A stretch of 51,509 nucleotides of DNA from an uncultured Acetatifactor sp. Lineage in GTDB: Bacteria > Bacillota > Clostridia > Lachnospirales > Lachnospiraceae. This document shows, one piece after another, positions 34,636-43,354 of this stretch (positions are counted from its first letter, which is position 1; every line of letters starts with the position of its first letter). The notes under the pieces were generated by a model, which had not been told where the DNA came from, did not search any database, and saw only the letters and a program-made list of their open reading frames with translations. Location of the stretch: assembly GCA_910589035.1 (NCBI GenBank), contig CAJUSI010000055.1:1-51509 (forward strand), given 5' to 3'. The position numbers and the translations under genes were made by a program.

Positions 34636-35907
34636 ATGGAGAAGAACAAAAGATACGATGGGTTTCCGGTCAACCTGTTCTGCAGTTTGATGCTGCTGAG
34701 CTTTATTCCGTTTCTGTATACGCTTGTGAGGACGAATTCAATTGCAAACAGTCCTTCGGCAGACGGATTGGGCATTGCGGGTCATATTGAATGGTTTGAT
34801 CTGATCAACGAAACGATACAGGCATTTCTGATTGTGCCGCTGTATGCCCTGCTCAACAGGTGCATGGAAGATGCGGCGAAACTGAAGGAGCGGATTTTTC
34901 AGACTTTTTTAATCGTAAATGCTGTGTACGTGGTATTCTCCGTTATTACGCTTGCTTACTGCGGACATATTGTATCGGCAATGGCACCCGGAGAGATCGG
35001 GGAAGTGACAGAGTATCTTCGGCTGGAAACGATAGGGTTTATTATCGGGAATGTTGTAAGCTTTGTAAATGTATTGTTTGTGGTTCTGGAAAAACCGCGC
35101 TATATCTATGCAATGTTGGTTTTGAAGACAGCCTTCACAATCATCGGTGATTTATTCCTGATTCCCCGGTTTGGAGTCAATGGCGTTGCATGGTCTAACA
35201 TTGCAGTCAATACGGTATGTGTTGTATTGTGCCTGATTGCTGTATTTCGGGAAAACCTATTTACCGTTTCCCTTCGCTTTGAGAAAGCTTTTTTAAAGGA
35301 TTACCTGTTTATTGGCCTGTTTGGGGGTTCTCAGATATTGCTGGATAACCTGATTTATGCTGCCGTGGTCTGTAAAATGGTGAACCAGGTGGAGGAGCAG
35401 GGAAATTATTGGGCGGCAAATAATATCATTTGGGGACTGATGCTGATTCCCATATCCGCGCTGGCAGAAATTATCAAAAAAGAATGCAGGGATAGTATAA
35501 CGCGAAAGAAAATGAGAAACTACAATATCGTAATACTTGTGACATTCCTGACATGGCTGTGCTTTATCCCCATGCTGAATCCCTTCTTAAAAAACGTGAT
35601 GGGGATTGAGAATCATGAAGTAATAAAACAAATATTAATGATTTTGATTCCGTTTTACCTGGCATACAGCTATACGGCCTTATTCGACAATATCTTAATC
35701 GGCCACGGCAAAACCCAGTATTGCTTTCTCATATCGGCGGTTGTGAATCTGATCTATTATCCAATCGTGTACGGGCTCATGCTAAAAGGGGTATTTGCAC
35801 CCGGCATAACCTTTATCTGCATGATGTTCGGCTTCGGCATGGTGATACATCTGGGGTGCAGTATCTTCTGCTTCAGGATTGCGGGAAAACCGACGCAGAA
35901 CCGATGA
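34636..35907 (+). CDS. MATE/MOP-superfamily multidrug or lipid-carrier flippase-like transporter
   Basis: 423 residues from ATG 34636; the in-frame ATG at 34480 would translate the hairpin leader and is rejected. About 12 hydrophobic segments, with the MATE-like order of helices: VNLFCSLMLLSFIPFLYTLV first, ETIQAFLIVPLYALLNRCME, then the linker PRFGVNGVAWSNIAVNT, a motif common to MATE family proteins. Probable cation-coupled efflux, or a PST-type flippase. Followed by an XRE regulator that could control it. Confidence 0.8.
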   Translation: MEKNKRYDGFPVNLFCSLMLLSFIPFLYTLVRTNSIANSPSADGLGIAGHIEWFDLINETIQAFLIVPLYALLNRCMEDAAKLKERIFQTFLIVNAVYVVFSVITLAYCGHIVSAMAPGEIGEVTEYLRLETIGFIIGNVVSFVNVLFVVLEKPRYIYAMLVLKTAFTIIGDLFLIPRFGVNGVAWSNIAVNTVCVVLCLIAVFRENLFTVSLRFEKAFLKDYLFIGLFGGSQILLDNLIYAAVVCKMVNQVEEQGNYWAANNIIWGLMLIPISALAEIIKKECRDSITRKKMRNYNIVILVTFLTWLCFIPMLNPFLKNVMGIENHEVIKQILMILIPFYLAYSYTALFDNILIGHGKTQYCFLISAVVNLIYYPIVYGLMLKGVFAPGITFICMMFGFGMVIHLGCSIFCFRIAGKPTQNR

Positions 35908-35937
35908 ACAATGCGGTAATTCCTGCATGTTAATATG

Positions 35938-35972
35938 CGTTGCTTGCAGCAACGGGCAGTTCTTCCTACAAT
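35938..35972 (+). promoter_or_regulatory. Promoter of the XRE gene with overlapping palindrome
   Basis: TTGCAG (35944-35949), 17-bp spacer, TACAAT (35967-35972). The 17-bp near-palindrome CGTTGCTTGCAGCAACG (35938-35954) covers the -35, consistent with autorepression by the XRE protein. It could alternatively be a weak terminator of the transporter gene. Confidence 0.6.
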
Positions 35973-36007
35973 GGTGGTAACAATAAAGAAAGAGGAGGTT
36001 ATTCCGA

Positions 36008-36520
36008 ATGCTAAACGAAAATATCAAAACCATCAGAAAGTCAAAAGGACTTTCCCAAGAGGAACTGGCTATCAAGTTAAATGTGGTGCGGCAGACAGTC
36101 TCAAAGTGGGAGAATGGATTGTCGGTTCCTGATTCCGATCTGTTAATTTCCATATCAGAAGTGCTTGAAACACCTGTAAGCATTTTACTTGGGGAGACGG
36201 TTGCCGCACCGCAAGGAGATGACTTAAAAACGATTTCCGAGAAATTGGAGGTGATAAACCTGCAGCTTGCCAGGAGAAAGACCGCAAGAAGGAAAGCGCT
36301 TCATTGGCTGCTTATCGCACTATGTGCAGTCATAGTTATGATTTTTTCTGCTTTGGTCATATTAGACAGCCCCTACTTAGGCTGGAATTATAATGACCCT
36401 GAAACCGCTGTTTTCGGAGCAGTTTTTCACGTATTTGAATATCTTTTCATCAGGTTAGCGCCAATTATTCTGATAGGGGCAGTTGTTGGAATTTTCCTGA
36501 CAAGAAAACAGGAGCACTGA
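36008..36520 (+). CDS. XRE-family regulator with C-terminal membrane helices
   Basis: 170 residues, AGGAGG upstream of ATG 36008. HTH_3 domain at 4-60 (IKTIRKSKGLSQEELAIKLN, VVRQTVSKWENGLSVPDSD). Then a basic linker and two hydrophobic segments (WLLIALCAVIVMIFSALVIL near 100-119; LAPIILIGAVVGIFL near 149-163). Membrane-tethered XRE proteins are common in Firmicutes and may sense envelope stress. The neighbouring transporter or the MerR unit are candidate targets. About 345 bases follow without another gene except the MerR promoter. Confidence 0.88.
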   Translation: MLNENIKTIRKSKGLSQEELAIKLNVVRQTVSKWENGLSVPDSDLLISISEVLETPVSILLGETVAAPQGDDLKTISEKLEVINLQLARRKTARRKALHWLLIALCAVIVMIFSALVILDSPYLGWNYNDPETAVFGAVFHVFEYLFIRLAPIILIGAVVGIFLTRKQEH

Positions 36521-36657
36521 TCAGACTATGGCTTTTTCTTATCTTCAGCAAGAGCGGGTTTACGCCAGGGCTCCCGGACCTGGCCAGGGGAAATACAGGG
36601 CTGATACTGGCGGATGAAATGCGGCTGCTGTGAATGGAAGGCAGATTTAAAAACAAA

Positions 36658-36691
36658 TGCTTGACCTTGACGCTGGGTCAAGCATTATTAT
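36658..36691 (+). promoter_or_regulatory. MerR-type promoter with 19-bp spacer and dyad operator
   Basis: TTGACC (36661-36666) and TATTAT (36686-36691) are separated by 19 bp, the hallmark spacing of promoters that MerR proteins activate by DNA distortion. Between them lies the dyad TGCTTGACC (36658-36666) with GGTCAAGCA (36676-36684). The MerR gene starts 174 bases downstream, so autoregulation is likely. The hairpin plus AT-rich tail could also act as a weak terminator. Confidence 0.82.
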
Positions 36692-36726
36692 TATAACCAG
36701 GTACTGAAAGGTGAAAGCCTGCGTTT

Positions 36727-36760
36727 AAAGGCAGAAGTTTGGTTCCGGCCTGTCTGGGCG
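36727..36760 (-). repeat. Dispersed repeat, partial copy 5
   Basis: GGTTCCGGCCTGTCTGGG (36741-36758) with GGCAGAAGTTT before it. On the minus strand this matches the GGAACC half of the copy at 24377. Here it lies in the leader of the MerR gene rather than just after a stop codon. Confidence 0.45.
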
Positions 36761-36864
36761 GGGCACAGAACTGTGTGCGGTTAGGAAATGGGAAAACGCG
36801 GTAAGTGTCTGCCTGTGTCCGGGTGCCGGCAGGCGGATGCGGAAGGAGAAACAGGAGGCAGAAA

Positions 36865-38037
36865 ATGGAAATAGAACAGGAAAGATTCACAGTTGGGGAG
36901 CTGGCAGACCTGGCGGGGGTGTCCTCCAGGACAATCCGGTATTACCACAAGAAGGGGCTGCTTTCCCCTGTGGCGTATTCGGAAAGCCAATACCGCCAGT
37001 ACGACAAAAGCTCGCTTCTGCGGCTGCAGCAGATTCTGATGCTGAAATATATCGGCTTCTCTCTGGAAGAGATCACAGAGATATTCCGGCTTCGTAAGGA
37101 GTCTTCTGTCACGGAGCTTCTGGTGGAACAGCACAGGATGCTGTTGGAAAAAAGAGAACAGCTAAACCGGGTAATCGCCGTGGTGGAGAAAACCCGGGAT
37201 TACTGCAGCAGGGATGAACTCAGCCTTTCCCAGCTTTCGGAGCTGGTGAAAATGCTCACTTACAATGAGGCCGCCAACAAATCCTTTGAGTATTATGAGA
37301 AATACGGGGTAAAACAGCAGGACTGGTATCCCTGGCTGTTCCGGCAGCTGGGACTGCAAAAGGGGGAGAAGGTGCTGGATATCGGGGGAGGCTACGGGCT
37401 GGTCTGGCGGAGAAGCTTTGCCCATATTCCCCAGGGGGTGCAGATTGTGGTGCTGGACAAATCCCGGGAGCAGATTGCGCTTTTTCAGGGCTTTGTGGAC
37501 GAGAACAGAGCGCTTTTGAAGGATGGCAGCGCAATTTCTTTTGAAAATAAGGATCTGAATCGGGTATCCTACGGTCAGGAAGCCTATGACTGTATCCTGT
37601 CCCTCCATATGTGGTTCTACATCGAGAACAGGACGGCCTTTCTGGAGAAGGTGTTTCGGGCGCTGAAGCCCGGAGGGCGCATGTGCGCCAATGTCAACTG
37701 GAGGGAATATGCGCTTGGCCTGGACAGCCTGTTAAAGGGCTTTTCACGGAGCCTGGATATTCGGCAGGAGGACGAAAGGCACCAGGAGCGGATACGGGAG
37801 ACCGAAAAGGATTTCAGGGCATATTTTCCCCATACGGACTGCAGGCAGTATGACAACGAGCTGCATATCGGCGACAGCGGCGACCTGTACCGCTTCCTTC
37901 TGGACAGGGGCGCTGTGGGAAAGCAGATCGCGGGTTATGGGCGTGAATTTGTGAGCTATCTGGATGAATTTCTGAAAAAAGAGGGAGAGATTGTCATCCC
38001 GGGACATAGCAGGATGATGATTGGAAAAAAGGAATAG
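36865..38037 (+). CDS. MerR-family regulator fused to a SAM methyltransferase domain
   Basis: 390 residues from ATG 36865, six bases after AGGAGG. Residues 7-75 form the MerR winged helix (FTVGELADLAGVSSRTIRYY, then KKGLLSPVAYSESQYRQYD). A coiled-coil dimerisation helix spans ~83-112. From ~140 it is a class I methyltransferase: VLDIGGGYGLVW (170-181, motif I), then DCILSLHMWFYIENRTAFLE and ALKPGGRMCANVNW. MerR proteins usually carry a small ligand domain; here an enzyme fold takes that place. It sits behind a MerR-type promoter and ahead of two ABC exporters, so it probably senses, and may methylate, an exported compound. Confidence 0.9.
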   Translation: MEIEQERFTVGELADLAGVSSRTIRYYHKKGLLSPVAYSESQYRQYDKSSLLRLQQILMLKYIGFSLEEITEIFRLRKESSVTELLVEQHRMLLEKREQLNRVIAVVEKTRDYCSRDELSLSQLSELVKMLTYNEAANKSFEYYEKYGVKQQDWYPWLFRQLGLQKGEKVLDIGGGYGLVWRRSFAHIPQGVQIVVLDKSREQIALFQGFVDENRALLKDGSAISFENKDLNRVSYGQEAYDCILSLHMWFYIENRTAFLEKVFRALKPGGRMCANVNWREYALGLDSLLKGFSRSLDIRQEDERHQERIRETEKDFRAYFPHTDCRQYDNELHIGDSGDLYRFLLDRGAVGKQIAGYGREFVSYLDEFLKKEGEIVIPGHSRMMIGKKE

Positions 38038-38046
38038 ACGGAGAAA

Positions 38047-38215
38047 TCTCCAAGACCGGAAGACGAAAGGCCAAAACCAAAAGACAGAACCGAAAGGCAA
38101 AAACCAAAAGACAGAACCGAAAGGCCGCAACCAAAAAGCCAGAGCCAAAGAGACAGAATCCGAAAGGCAGAATCCGAAAGGCAGAATCCAAAGGACAGAG
38201 AAACAGGAAGAAGCG
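38047..38215 (+). repeat. Degenerate, T-depleted short-repeat leader
   Basis: Imperfect repeats of AGACAGAACCGAAAGGC-like units (about 13-27 bp) fill the gap between the MerR gene and the ABC gene. T is almost absent on the + strand (mostly in three AATCC units), so the mRNA here would be U-poor and unfolded. An open frame (38021-38218) only reflects the repeat and is not called. Confidence 0.65.
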
Positions 38216-38222
38216 TGATAAG

Positions 38223-40013
38223 ATGAAGAGAGAAAGAAATGCGTCGCTGAAAATAAGTATGAAACATGTGTTCGACACCACAAAGGGCTACCGGCTCCGG
38301 CTGGGGGCGTTGCTGTTCACCGTGCTGCTGGGCACCGTGACGGGCGCGCTGTTCCCCCACGCCATTGGGAGAATCGTGGATGAAATTTTTTATGAAAGGC
38401 GGCTGAAGGAATTCCTGCTGACTTTCCTGGTCTACGCAGGTCTCTACTTCCTCAACCAATGTGCCCATGGGGCACTGAACTATCTGTGGGCGCATCTGGA
38501 GGTTACCTATGTGGTGAGCATCCGCAGGAGGTGCTTTCGCCACTTGCTGCGGCTGAAGGCGGAGGTCCGGACCCATATCAGGAGCGGGGATGTGATGAAG
38601 CGCATCCGGGACGATACGGAAATGTATCTGGAGTTCATCCACCGCAGCCTGTTCTATGTGCTGGCCAACGGGGTGCAGCTGGCAATTTCCATCGCCTATC
38701 TGCTGCATGCGGATTTTGTCCTGGGATTGACTGCACTGGTCATGATGCTGCTGATAGCGTACAGCGTCCGTTATTTTACGGCAAGGCTGAATAAGCGGCA
38801 TCAGGAAATCCAGACAGAGAAAGGGCTTGCGGAGGCGTGGCTTCTGGAGATGATGACGGGAATCGTCCAGTGGAAGCTTCTGCATGCGGACGGCAAGGTG
38901 AAAAGGGACTACAGGGAAAAGCAGACAAAGGTCATAGGAGAAGAGGTGGATGCGGGATATCTTGCCCTGAAATCGGAGCGTATCAATCAGGCGCTGGCCC
39001 TGGCAGGGCAGCTTGGCATATACTGCATAGCGGCTGCCTGCATCGGGCGCGGGAGTATGAGCGTGGGGCAGTTTGTCTCCTGTGCGGCATACTTTTCCAC
39101 CTGTGCCGCCTATTATAATGCCCTGTGCAGCAAGATAACCAATATCAGCGCAAATCTGGCAGGTATCCGGCGGGTGGAGGAATTTCTGTCCTGGGAGGAG
39201 GAAGAGGATTCCCCGCAGGCGTCGGATATCCGGATTGAAAAAGGCGCGGTGCGCTTTGAAAATGTCACCTTCGGATACGGCGGGGAGCCTGTGTTAAAGG
39301 AACTGAATCTGGAAATCTGCCCGGGGGAAAAGGCAGCCTTTACGGGAAAAAGCGGGGAGGGGAAAAGTACGCTGCTGCAGCTTCTCTGCCGCTTTTATGA
39401 GCCCCTTTCGGGACGGATTTCCATCGACGGCAGGGACCTGGATGCCTACACCCTGTCCGGCCTCAGGGAACAGATTGCCGTGGTATGGCAGGAAAACGGA
39501 TTGTTCCCGGGAAGCCTGCGAAGCAACATTGTTTTCACGGATGAGTGCTCCCGGGACGGCCGGATCTGGGAGATCCTGGAGGGCCTGGGATTAAGGGAGA
39601 CGGTGGAGGAATTCCCGGAAGGGCTGGGTACGGTGGTGGGAAGCGGGGGAAGGGAGCTGTCCGGCGGGCAGAAGCAGAGGATCGCCATCGCCAGATGCAT
39701 CTACAGGCAGCCCAAAATCCTGCTGCTGGACGAAGCTACATCGGCGCTGGATGAGGAGACGGAGCAGACGGTAAACGCTTTTATCTGCCAGCAGCTCCCC
39801 CATACCACCATCCTCACGGTGGCCCACCGCTTCGCCACCGTGCTGGCCGCGGAGAAATGCGCGGTGATCGAAGAGGGGCGCGTCACGGGGGTGGGAACCC
39901 ATGAAGCTCTGCTGCAGAGTAACCGGCAATACAGGCAGTCCTATGAGGCGTACCGGAACGCCGGACGGCAGGGAAACAAATTCCAAACTGCAAAGCATCG
40001 GTTCCAGACCTGA
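38223..40013 (+). CDS. ABC exporter half-transporter (TMD-NBD), first of pair
   Basis: 596 residues. Six membrane helices in ~25-320 (ABC_membrane type I exporter fold), then an NBD with Walker A GKSGEGKST (near 377), signature LSGGQKQR (near 480), Walker B ILLLDEATSALD (near 500) and H-loop AHR (near 535). Drug, peptide or lipid export. It directly follows the MerR-methyltransferase gene and the U-poor leader. ATG 38223 has a modest RBS (GGAAGAAG). The catalytic Glu after Walker B is present, so this NBD should be active. Confidence 0.92.
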   Translation: MKRERNASLKISMKHVFDTTKGYRLRLGALLFTVLLGTVTGALFPHAIGRIVDEIFYERRLKEFLLTFLVYAGLYFLNQCAHGALNYLWAHLEVTYVVSIRRRCFRHLLRLKAEVRTHIRSGDVMKRIRDDTEMYLEFIHRSLFYVLANGVQLAISIAYLLHADFVLGLTALVMMLLIAYSVRYFTARLNKRHQEIQTEKGLAEAWLLEMMTGIVQWKLLHADGKVKRDYREKQTKVIGEEVDAGYLALKSERINQALALAGQLGIYCIAAACIGRGSMSVGQFVSCAAYFSTCAAYYNALCSKITNISANLAGIRRVEEFLSWEEEEDSPQASDIRIEKGAVRFENVTFGYGGEPVLKELNLEICPGEKAAFTGKSGEGKSTLLQLLCRFYEPLSGRISIDGRDLDAYTLSGLREQIAVVWQENGLFPGSLRSNIVFTDECSRDGRIWEILEGLGLRETVEEFPEGLGTVVGSGGRELSGGQKQRIAIARCIYRQPKILLLDEATSALDEETEQTVNAFICQQLPHTTILTVAHRFATVLAAEKCAVIEEGRVTGVGTHEALLQSNRQYRQSYEAYRNAGRQGNKFQTAKHRFQT

Positions 40014-40017
40014 ACCA

Positions 40018-40081
40018 GTTGGAACCAAAATCCTGCATGTAAATGCAGAATCAAAATTTCGTTTATAAGTGCTTAAGGAGG
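40018..40081 (+). repeat. Dispersed 3'-end repeat, copy 4
   Basis: GGAACCAAAATCCTGC (40021-40036), TGCAGAAT, then TTTCGTTTATAAGTGCTTAA. It begins five bases after the ABC stop codon and runs up to the RBS of the second ABC gene. Both halves match the copy at 24377. Confidence 0.55.
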
Positions 40082-40090
40082 AAAAACAGG

Positions 40091-41734
40091 ATGACTCAGG
40101 ATAAAATGATCACCGGGAAAAAGTACAGGGGAAAAATTGCCCTGTATATATTCCTTCAATTTCTGCAGACCGCATGCGCCCTGCTGCCCCCGTATTGCTA
40201 CCTGCTGTTCCTGAATCAGGTGATTCTGGAAGAAAAGTCGGAGCTTCTCTTATACGTCTGCCTGTTCTATGTGCTGGTATTTCTGGGAGACACCCTGGTA
40301 TCAGCTGCGGGCAAAATGGTATATAACCGCATTTTCCCCGCCATGCACATGGAATGGAAGGAAAAAGTGCTGGAAAAATACAGCCGCCTGGACATGGACG
40401 CGGTGCAAAAGTACACCCCGGGGGAATTGCGGGAGCGCCTGCACAGGGATACGGAAAATGCGGTATTGTACCGGGAGAAAATGCTGGAAATCTGTATTTC
40501 TTCCGTGCGGATCCTGGCCACGGCGGGTATTTTGCTGTACCTGAACCGGATCCTTGCCCTGGTGAGCTTTCTCTTCCTGCCCCTGTCCTACTATATCACA
40601 CGCTATATCAAGGGGAGGAGCAATGCGGAATATGAGAGAAGAAGGCGGGTACAGGGGATTTACAATGATTTCATGATTCACAGCCTGCAGGATTGGAAGG
40701 AAATCAGGACAGACTGCCGGGAGGAGGCGCAGCAGCGGCGGTTTGCACAGCTGTGGGGGGAGATGGGGGACGCGTTTCTCAAAGCCCATATGTGCTGGTT
40801 CCTCAACCGCACCTTTCTGGCATTCAAGGACGTGTTCCTGACAAAGATGGGACTGTACCTTCTGGGAGGCTTCCTGGCGCTTGGGGGATATGTGGCAGTG
40901 CCGGTGCTGCTTGCCTTTATGGAGTATTACGCGGATCTGGCAAACCGGCTGCTGGGAGTGATCGACAGCATTATGAGAAGGGGAGAACAGGAGGAATCGG
41001 TCAAAAAAGTAAAGGAAATCCTGGAGATACCGCAGCCGGAGAGACCGCAGACCATGGACAGCTTTGAAAGTCTGGAATTCCGTGAGGTGGATTTTGCATA
41101 CAAGGAGGAAGAGGGAGCCGTGCTGGAGAAATTCAGCCTGGCGATCAGCAGGGGAGAGAGCGTGGCCCTGGTGGGGGAGAGCGGCTGCGGCAAGAGCACG
41201 CTGATCAGGCTCATGGCGGGCTGCCTGGTTCCCGCCGCAGGGGAAATCCGGTGGAACGGCGTCTCCATGGGGCTGATGGACAGAGCCTCCCTCTACGCCA
41301 GGACAGGGTTTCTCATGCAGGAAGCAGGCCTGTTCAACCTTTCCGTCCGGGAGAACCTGCGGTTCGGAAGAGAGGACGCTTCGGAGGCGCAGATGGCGCA
41401 GGCCTGCGCCAGAGCCAATATCCTGAACTTCATAGAGGAGCTGCCCCGGGGATTCGACACCGTCATCGGGGAAAACGGAATCCGCCTGTCCGGCGGACAG
41501 AGGCAGAGGCTGATGATCGCAAGGCTGCTCCTGCAGGATCCGGAGGTCATTGTCTTCGACGAGGCCACATCCGCCCTGGACTACCAGAACGAGAGCCGGA
41601 TTCTGGATCTTCTGCTCCGGGAGGCCGATGAGAAGACCTTTCTCATGGTGACCCACAGAGGAACCTCCGCGGCGAAGTGCGGGCGGGTGGTCCGGGTGTC
41701 CGGGGTTCCCCGGCTATCTCCGGGTGCCCAATGA
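40091..41734 (+). CDS. ABC exporter half-transporter (TMD-NBD), second of pair
   Basis: 547 residues from ATG 40091, nine bases after AAGGAGG; the in-frame ATG at 40043 lies within the repeat. TMD in ~15-300; NBD with Walker A GESGCGKST (near 362), signature LSGGQRQR (near 467), Walker B VIVFDEATSALD (near 488) and H-loop THR (near 523). It differs clearly from its neighbour (for example shorter TMD loops), so the two most likely form a heterodimer. The C-terminus ends shortly after the H-loop. Confidence 0.92.
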   Translation: MTQDKMITGKKYRGKIALYIFLQFLQTACALLPPYCYLLFLNQVILEEKSELLLYVCLFYVLVFLGDTLVSAAGKMVYNRIFPAMHMEWKEKVLEKYSRLDMDAVQKYTPGELRERLHRDTENAVLYREKMLEICISSVRILATAGILLYLNRILALVSFLFLPLSYYITRYIKGRSNAEYERRRRVQGIYNDFMIHSLQDWKEIRTDCREEAQQRRFAQLWGEMGDAFLKAHMCWFLNRTFLAFKDVFLTKMGLYLLGGFLALGGYVAVPVLLAFMEYYADLANRLLGVIDSIMRRGEQEESVKKVKEILEIPQPERPQTMDSFESLEFREVDFAYKEEEGAVLEKFSLAISRGESVALVGESGCGKSTLIRLMAGCLVPAAGEIRWNGVSMGLMDRASLYARTGFLMQEAGLFNLSVRENLRFGREDASEAQMAQACARANILNFIEELPRGFDTVIGENGIRLSGGQRQRLMIARLLLQDPEVIVFDEATSALDYQNESRILDLLLREADEKTFLMVTHRGTSAAKCGRVVRVSGVPRLSPGAQ

Positions 41735-41803
41735 GGTCAGACACTGCTTGAATTTCCCCATTTTTCCTGTCTGCTTTCTGCAAAGCCTTATAAATACAAA
41801 ACG

Positions 41804-41836
41804 AAAGGGGGATAGTTCGTTATGACTACCCCTTTT
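41804..41836 (+). terminator. Hairpin after the ABC pair
   Basis: AAAGGGG (41804-41810) pairs with CCCCTTT (41829-41835), with an inner TAGT/ACTA. It lies 70 bases after the stop codon. The T run is only four bases, so termination is uncertain. The rest of 41735-41910 shows nothing else. Confidence 0.5.
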
Positions 41837-41910
41837 ATGGAAAATACATATTTTATGAAGGTTTCAGAGACGCGAATTTCAAAAATGGGAAAACTCAAGG
41901 CAGATGCACA

Positions 41911-41939
41911 TTGACTTATTGCCGATTCGGGCATAAACT
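41911..41939 (+). promoter_or_regulatory. DUF1703-family promoter, copy 3
   Basis: TTGACT (41911-41916), 17-bp spacer, TAAACT (41934-41939), the same promoter as at 24513. With the DUF1703 gene reduced to 24 codons, the next gene transcribed from it is the ATPase at 42089. Confidence 0.82.
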
Positions 41940-41974
41940 GAAAGAAAACGTTGTTTTTGGACGGAGGGGATTCC

Positions 41975-42049
41975 ATGGGGACCTTCTTAAATCCGGCGAA
42001 TAAAGGGTTTCAGCAAAGTCTCCGCTCCCGGCATTGGCGGTCGGGCTGA
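41975..42049 (+). pseudogene. DUF1703 gene remnant (first 24 codons)
   Basis: GGAGGGGA RBS, then MGTFLNPANKGFQQSLRS, matching the start MGTYLNPGNKGFQKILQS of the gene at 24601. Six unrelated codons and a TGA follow. The remaining ~500 codons are gone, and the ATPase gene starts 40 bases later. Confidence 0.85.
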
Positions 42050-42088
42050 GATGGAACAAATAAAATTGAGTTGATGGAGATGGCGGAA

Positions 42089-43351
42089 TTGATTAAAAAA
42101 ATATATTTTGAAAATTTTAAAAGCTTCCTGAAAACGGAGCTGCAGATTGAAAATATCACCACTTTAATCGGAACAAACGCTGCCGGAAAGACGAATGCCA
42201 TTGAAGGGATGATGATACTATCCGAAATGATGTCGGGAAGAGATCTGGCGGCTATCCTGGACGGGACAAAGAACAGCGATTCCGGGATTCGCGGAGGCGC
42301 CAGAGGGTGCTGCAGATTTGACTCCGATTATTTCGTTTTGGGATGTACGGTACAATATGACGAAAGTATCGATTTGGAATACAGAATCAGGATAGAAGTC
42401 AGAGACCGTGTAATGGTTGCGGAAGAAAAGCTCTTTGAAGTGAATGACGGCAGCAGTAGAATTATGTATGATACAAAACCTGTGGACAGACGTTCCGGGG
42501 ATATTGTAGTTGTCTGTAACAATGGGAAAAAAGGGAGAAATCCAGACATTACATGTATTCGGCTCTCGGCTGTCATAAGCCAGATGGCTACCAAACTGCC
42601 CCAGGAACGACATTATGGGAAAAAAATCGTGGGATATGCGAATACGGTAATCAATACATTTAAGGATATTCTGTATCTGAATCCGGAGACTTATCAGATG
42701 AGGGGATATTCCATGGTCAATGATACAGAGTTAAAGGTAAATGCTTCTAATATCTCGGCTGTGCTCTATGCGTTATGCCAGGAGAGCGCCAATAGGGATT
42801 TATTAATGGATATTATGCAAAAGCTGCCGGAGAATAAGATATCAGACATTACTTTTATGGAGGGCCCGCTAAATGATGTGATATTGTTTCTGGAGGAAAA
42901 ATCCGGGAAGGAGAAGGAAAAGATTGATGCCACACGACTGTCAGACGGCACTTTAAGATGTCTGGCAATCGTGGCCGCCGTCCTGCGGGAAAAGAAGGGC
43001 GGCATGATTGTAATTGAGGAAATAGATAATGGCATCCATCCGGGAAGGGCAAAAATATTGATTCATCTCATATCGGATATCGCGAGACAGCGAAGAGTGG
43101 ATGTGCTCATAACCACACATAATGCGATATTGTTGAATGCCCTGGGTAAAGAAGATCTGGCGGGCGTGGAAATCGTGTACAGAGATGAGGAAGAGGGGGA
43201 CGGTAGATTCATTCCGCTAATCGGCATTGACAGAATGCCGGAATTGCTTGCAAATGGGAAATTAGGCGATGTTTTTACCAGCGATATGGTTTTGGAATAT
43301 ATCAAGCAGGGGAACGCGGCGACTGCCGATTATTCCTGGCTGGAGGATTAG
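42089..43351 (+). CDS. ABC-type/SMC-like ATPase (AAA_21-type) of an ATPase-PIN pair
   Basis: 420 residues from the TTG at 42089, nine bases after GGAG, giving the typical start MIKKIYFENFKSF; in-frame ATGs at 42074 and 42080 are alternatives with poorer RBS spacing. Walker A GTNAAGKT (28-35); signature-like LSDGTLR (near 297); Walker B MIVIEEIDNGIHPGR (near 316) with a Glu-Glu pair; switch His in LITTHNAILL (near 349). This is the OLD/RloC/AriA-like class of overcoming-lysis and defence ATPases, without the TOPRIM or HEPN domain fused. The next gene follows three bases later and encodes a PIN-type nuclease, the likely effector. Confidence 0.88.
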   Translation: MIKKIYFENFKSFLKTELQIENITTLIGTNAAGKTNAIEGMMILSEMMSGRDLAAILDGTKNSDSGIRGGARGCCRFDSDYFVLGCTVQYDESIDLEYRIRIEVRDRVMVAEEKLFEVNDGSSRIMYDTKPVDRRSGDIVVVCNNGKKGRNPDITCIRLSAVISQMATKLPQERHYGKKIVGYANTVINTFKDILYLNPETYQMRGYSMVNDTELKVNASNISAVLYALCQESANRDLLMDIMQKLPENKISDITFMEGPLNDVILFLEEKSGKEKEKIDATRLSDGTLRCLAIVAAVLREKKGGMIVIEEIDNGIHPGRAKILIHLISDIARQRRVDVLITTHNAILLNALGKEDLAGVEIVYRDEEEGDGRFIPLIGIDRMPELLANGKLGDVFTSDMVLEYIKQGNAATADYSWLED

Positions 43352-43354
43352 GGT

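Noticed and set aside
38021..38218. 65-residue Lys/Gln/Arg-rich open frame between the MerR and ABC genes
   Set aside because: Its sequence is only the translation of short DNA repeats; it starts inside the previous gene.
40301..41656. 451-residue minus-strand open frame over the second ABC gene
   Set aside because: Antisense of a gene with all ABC motifs.
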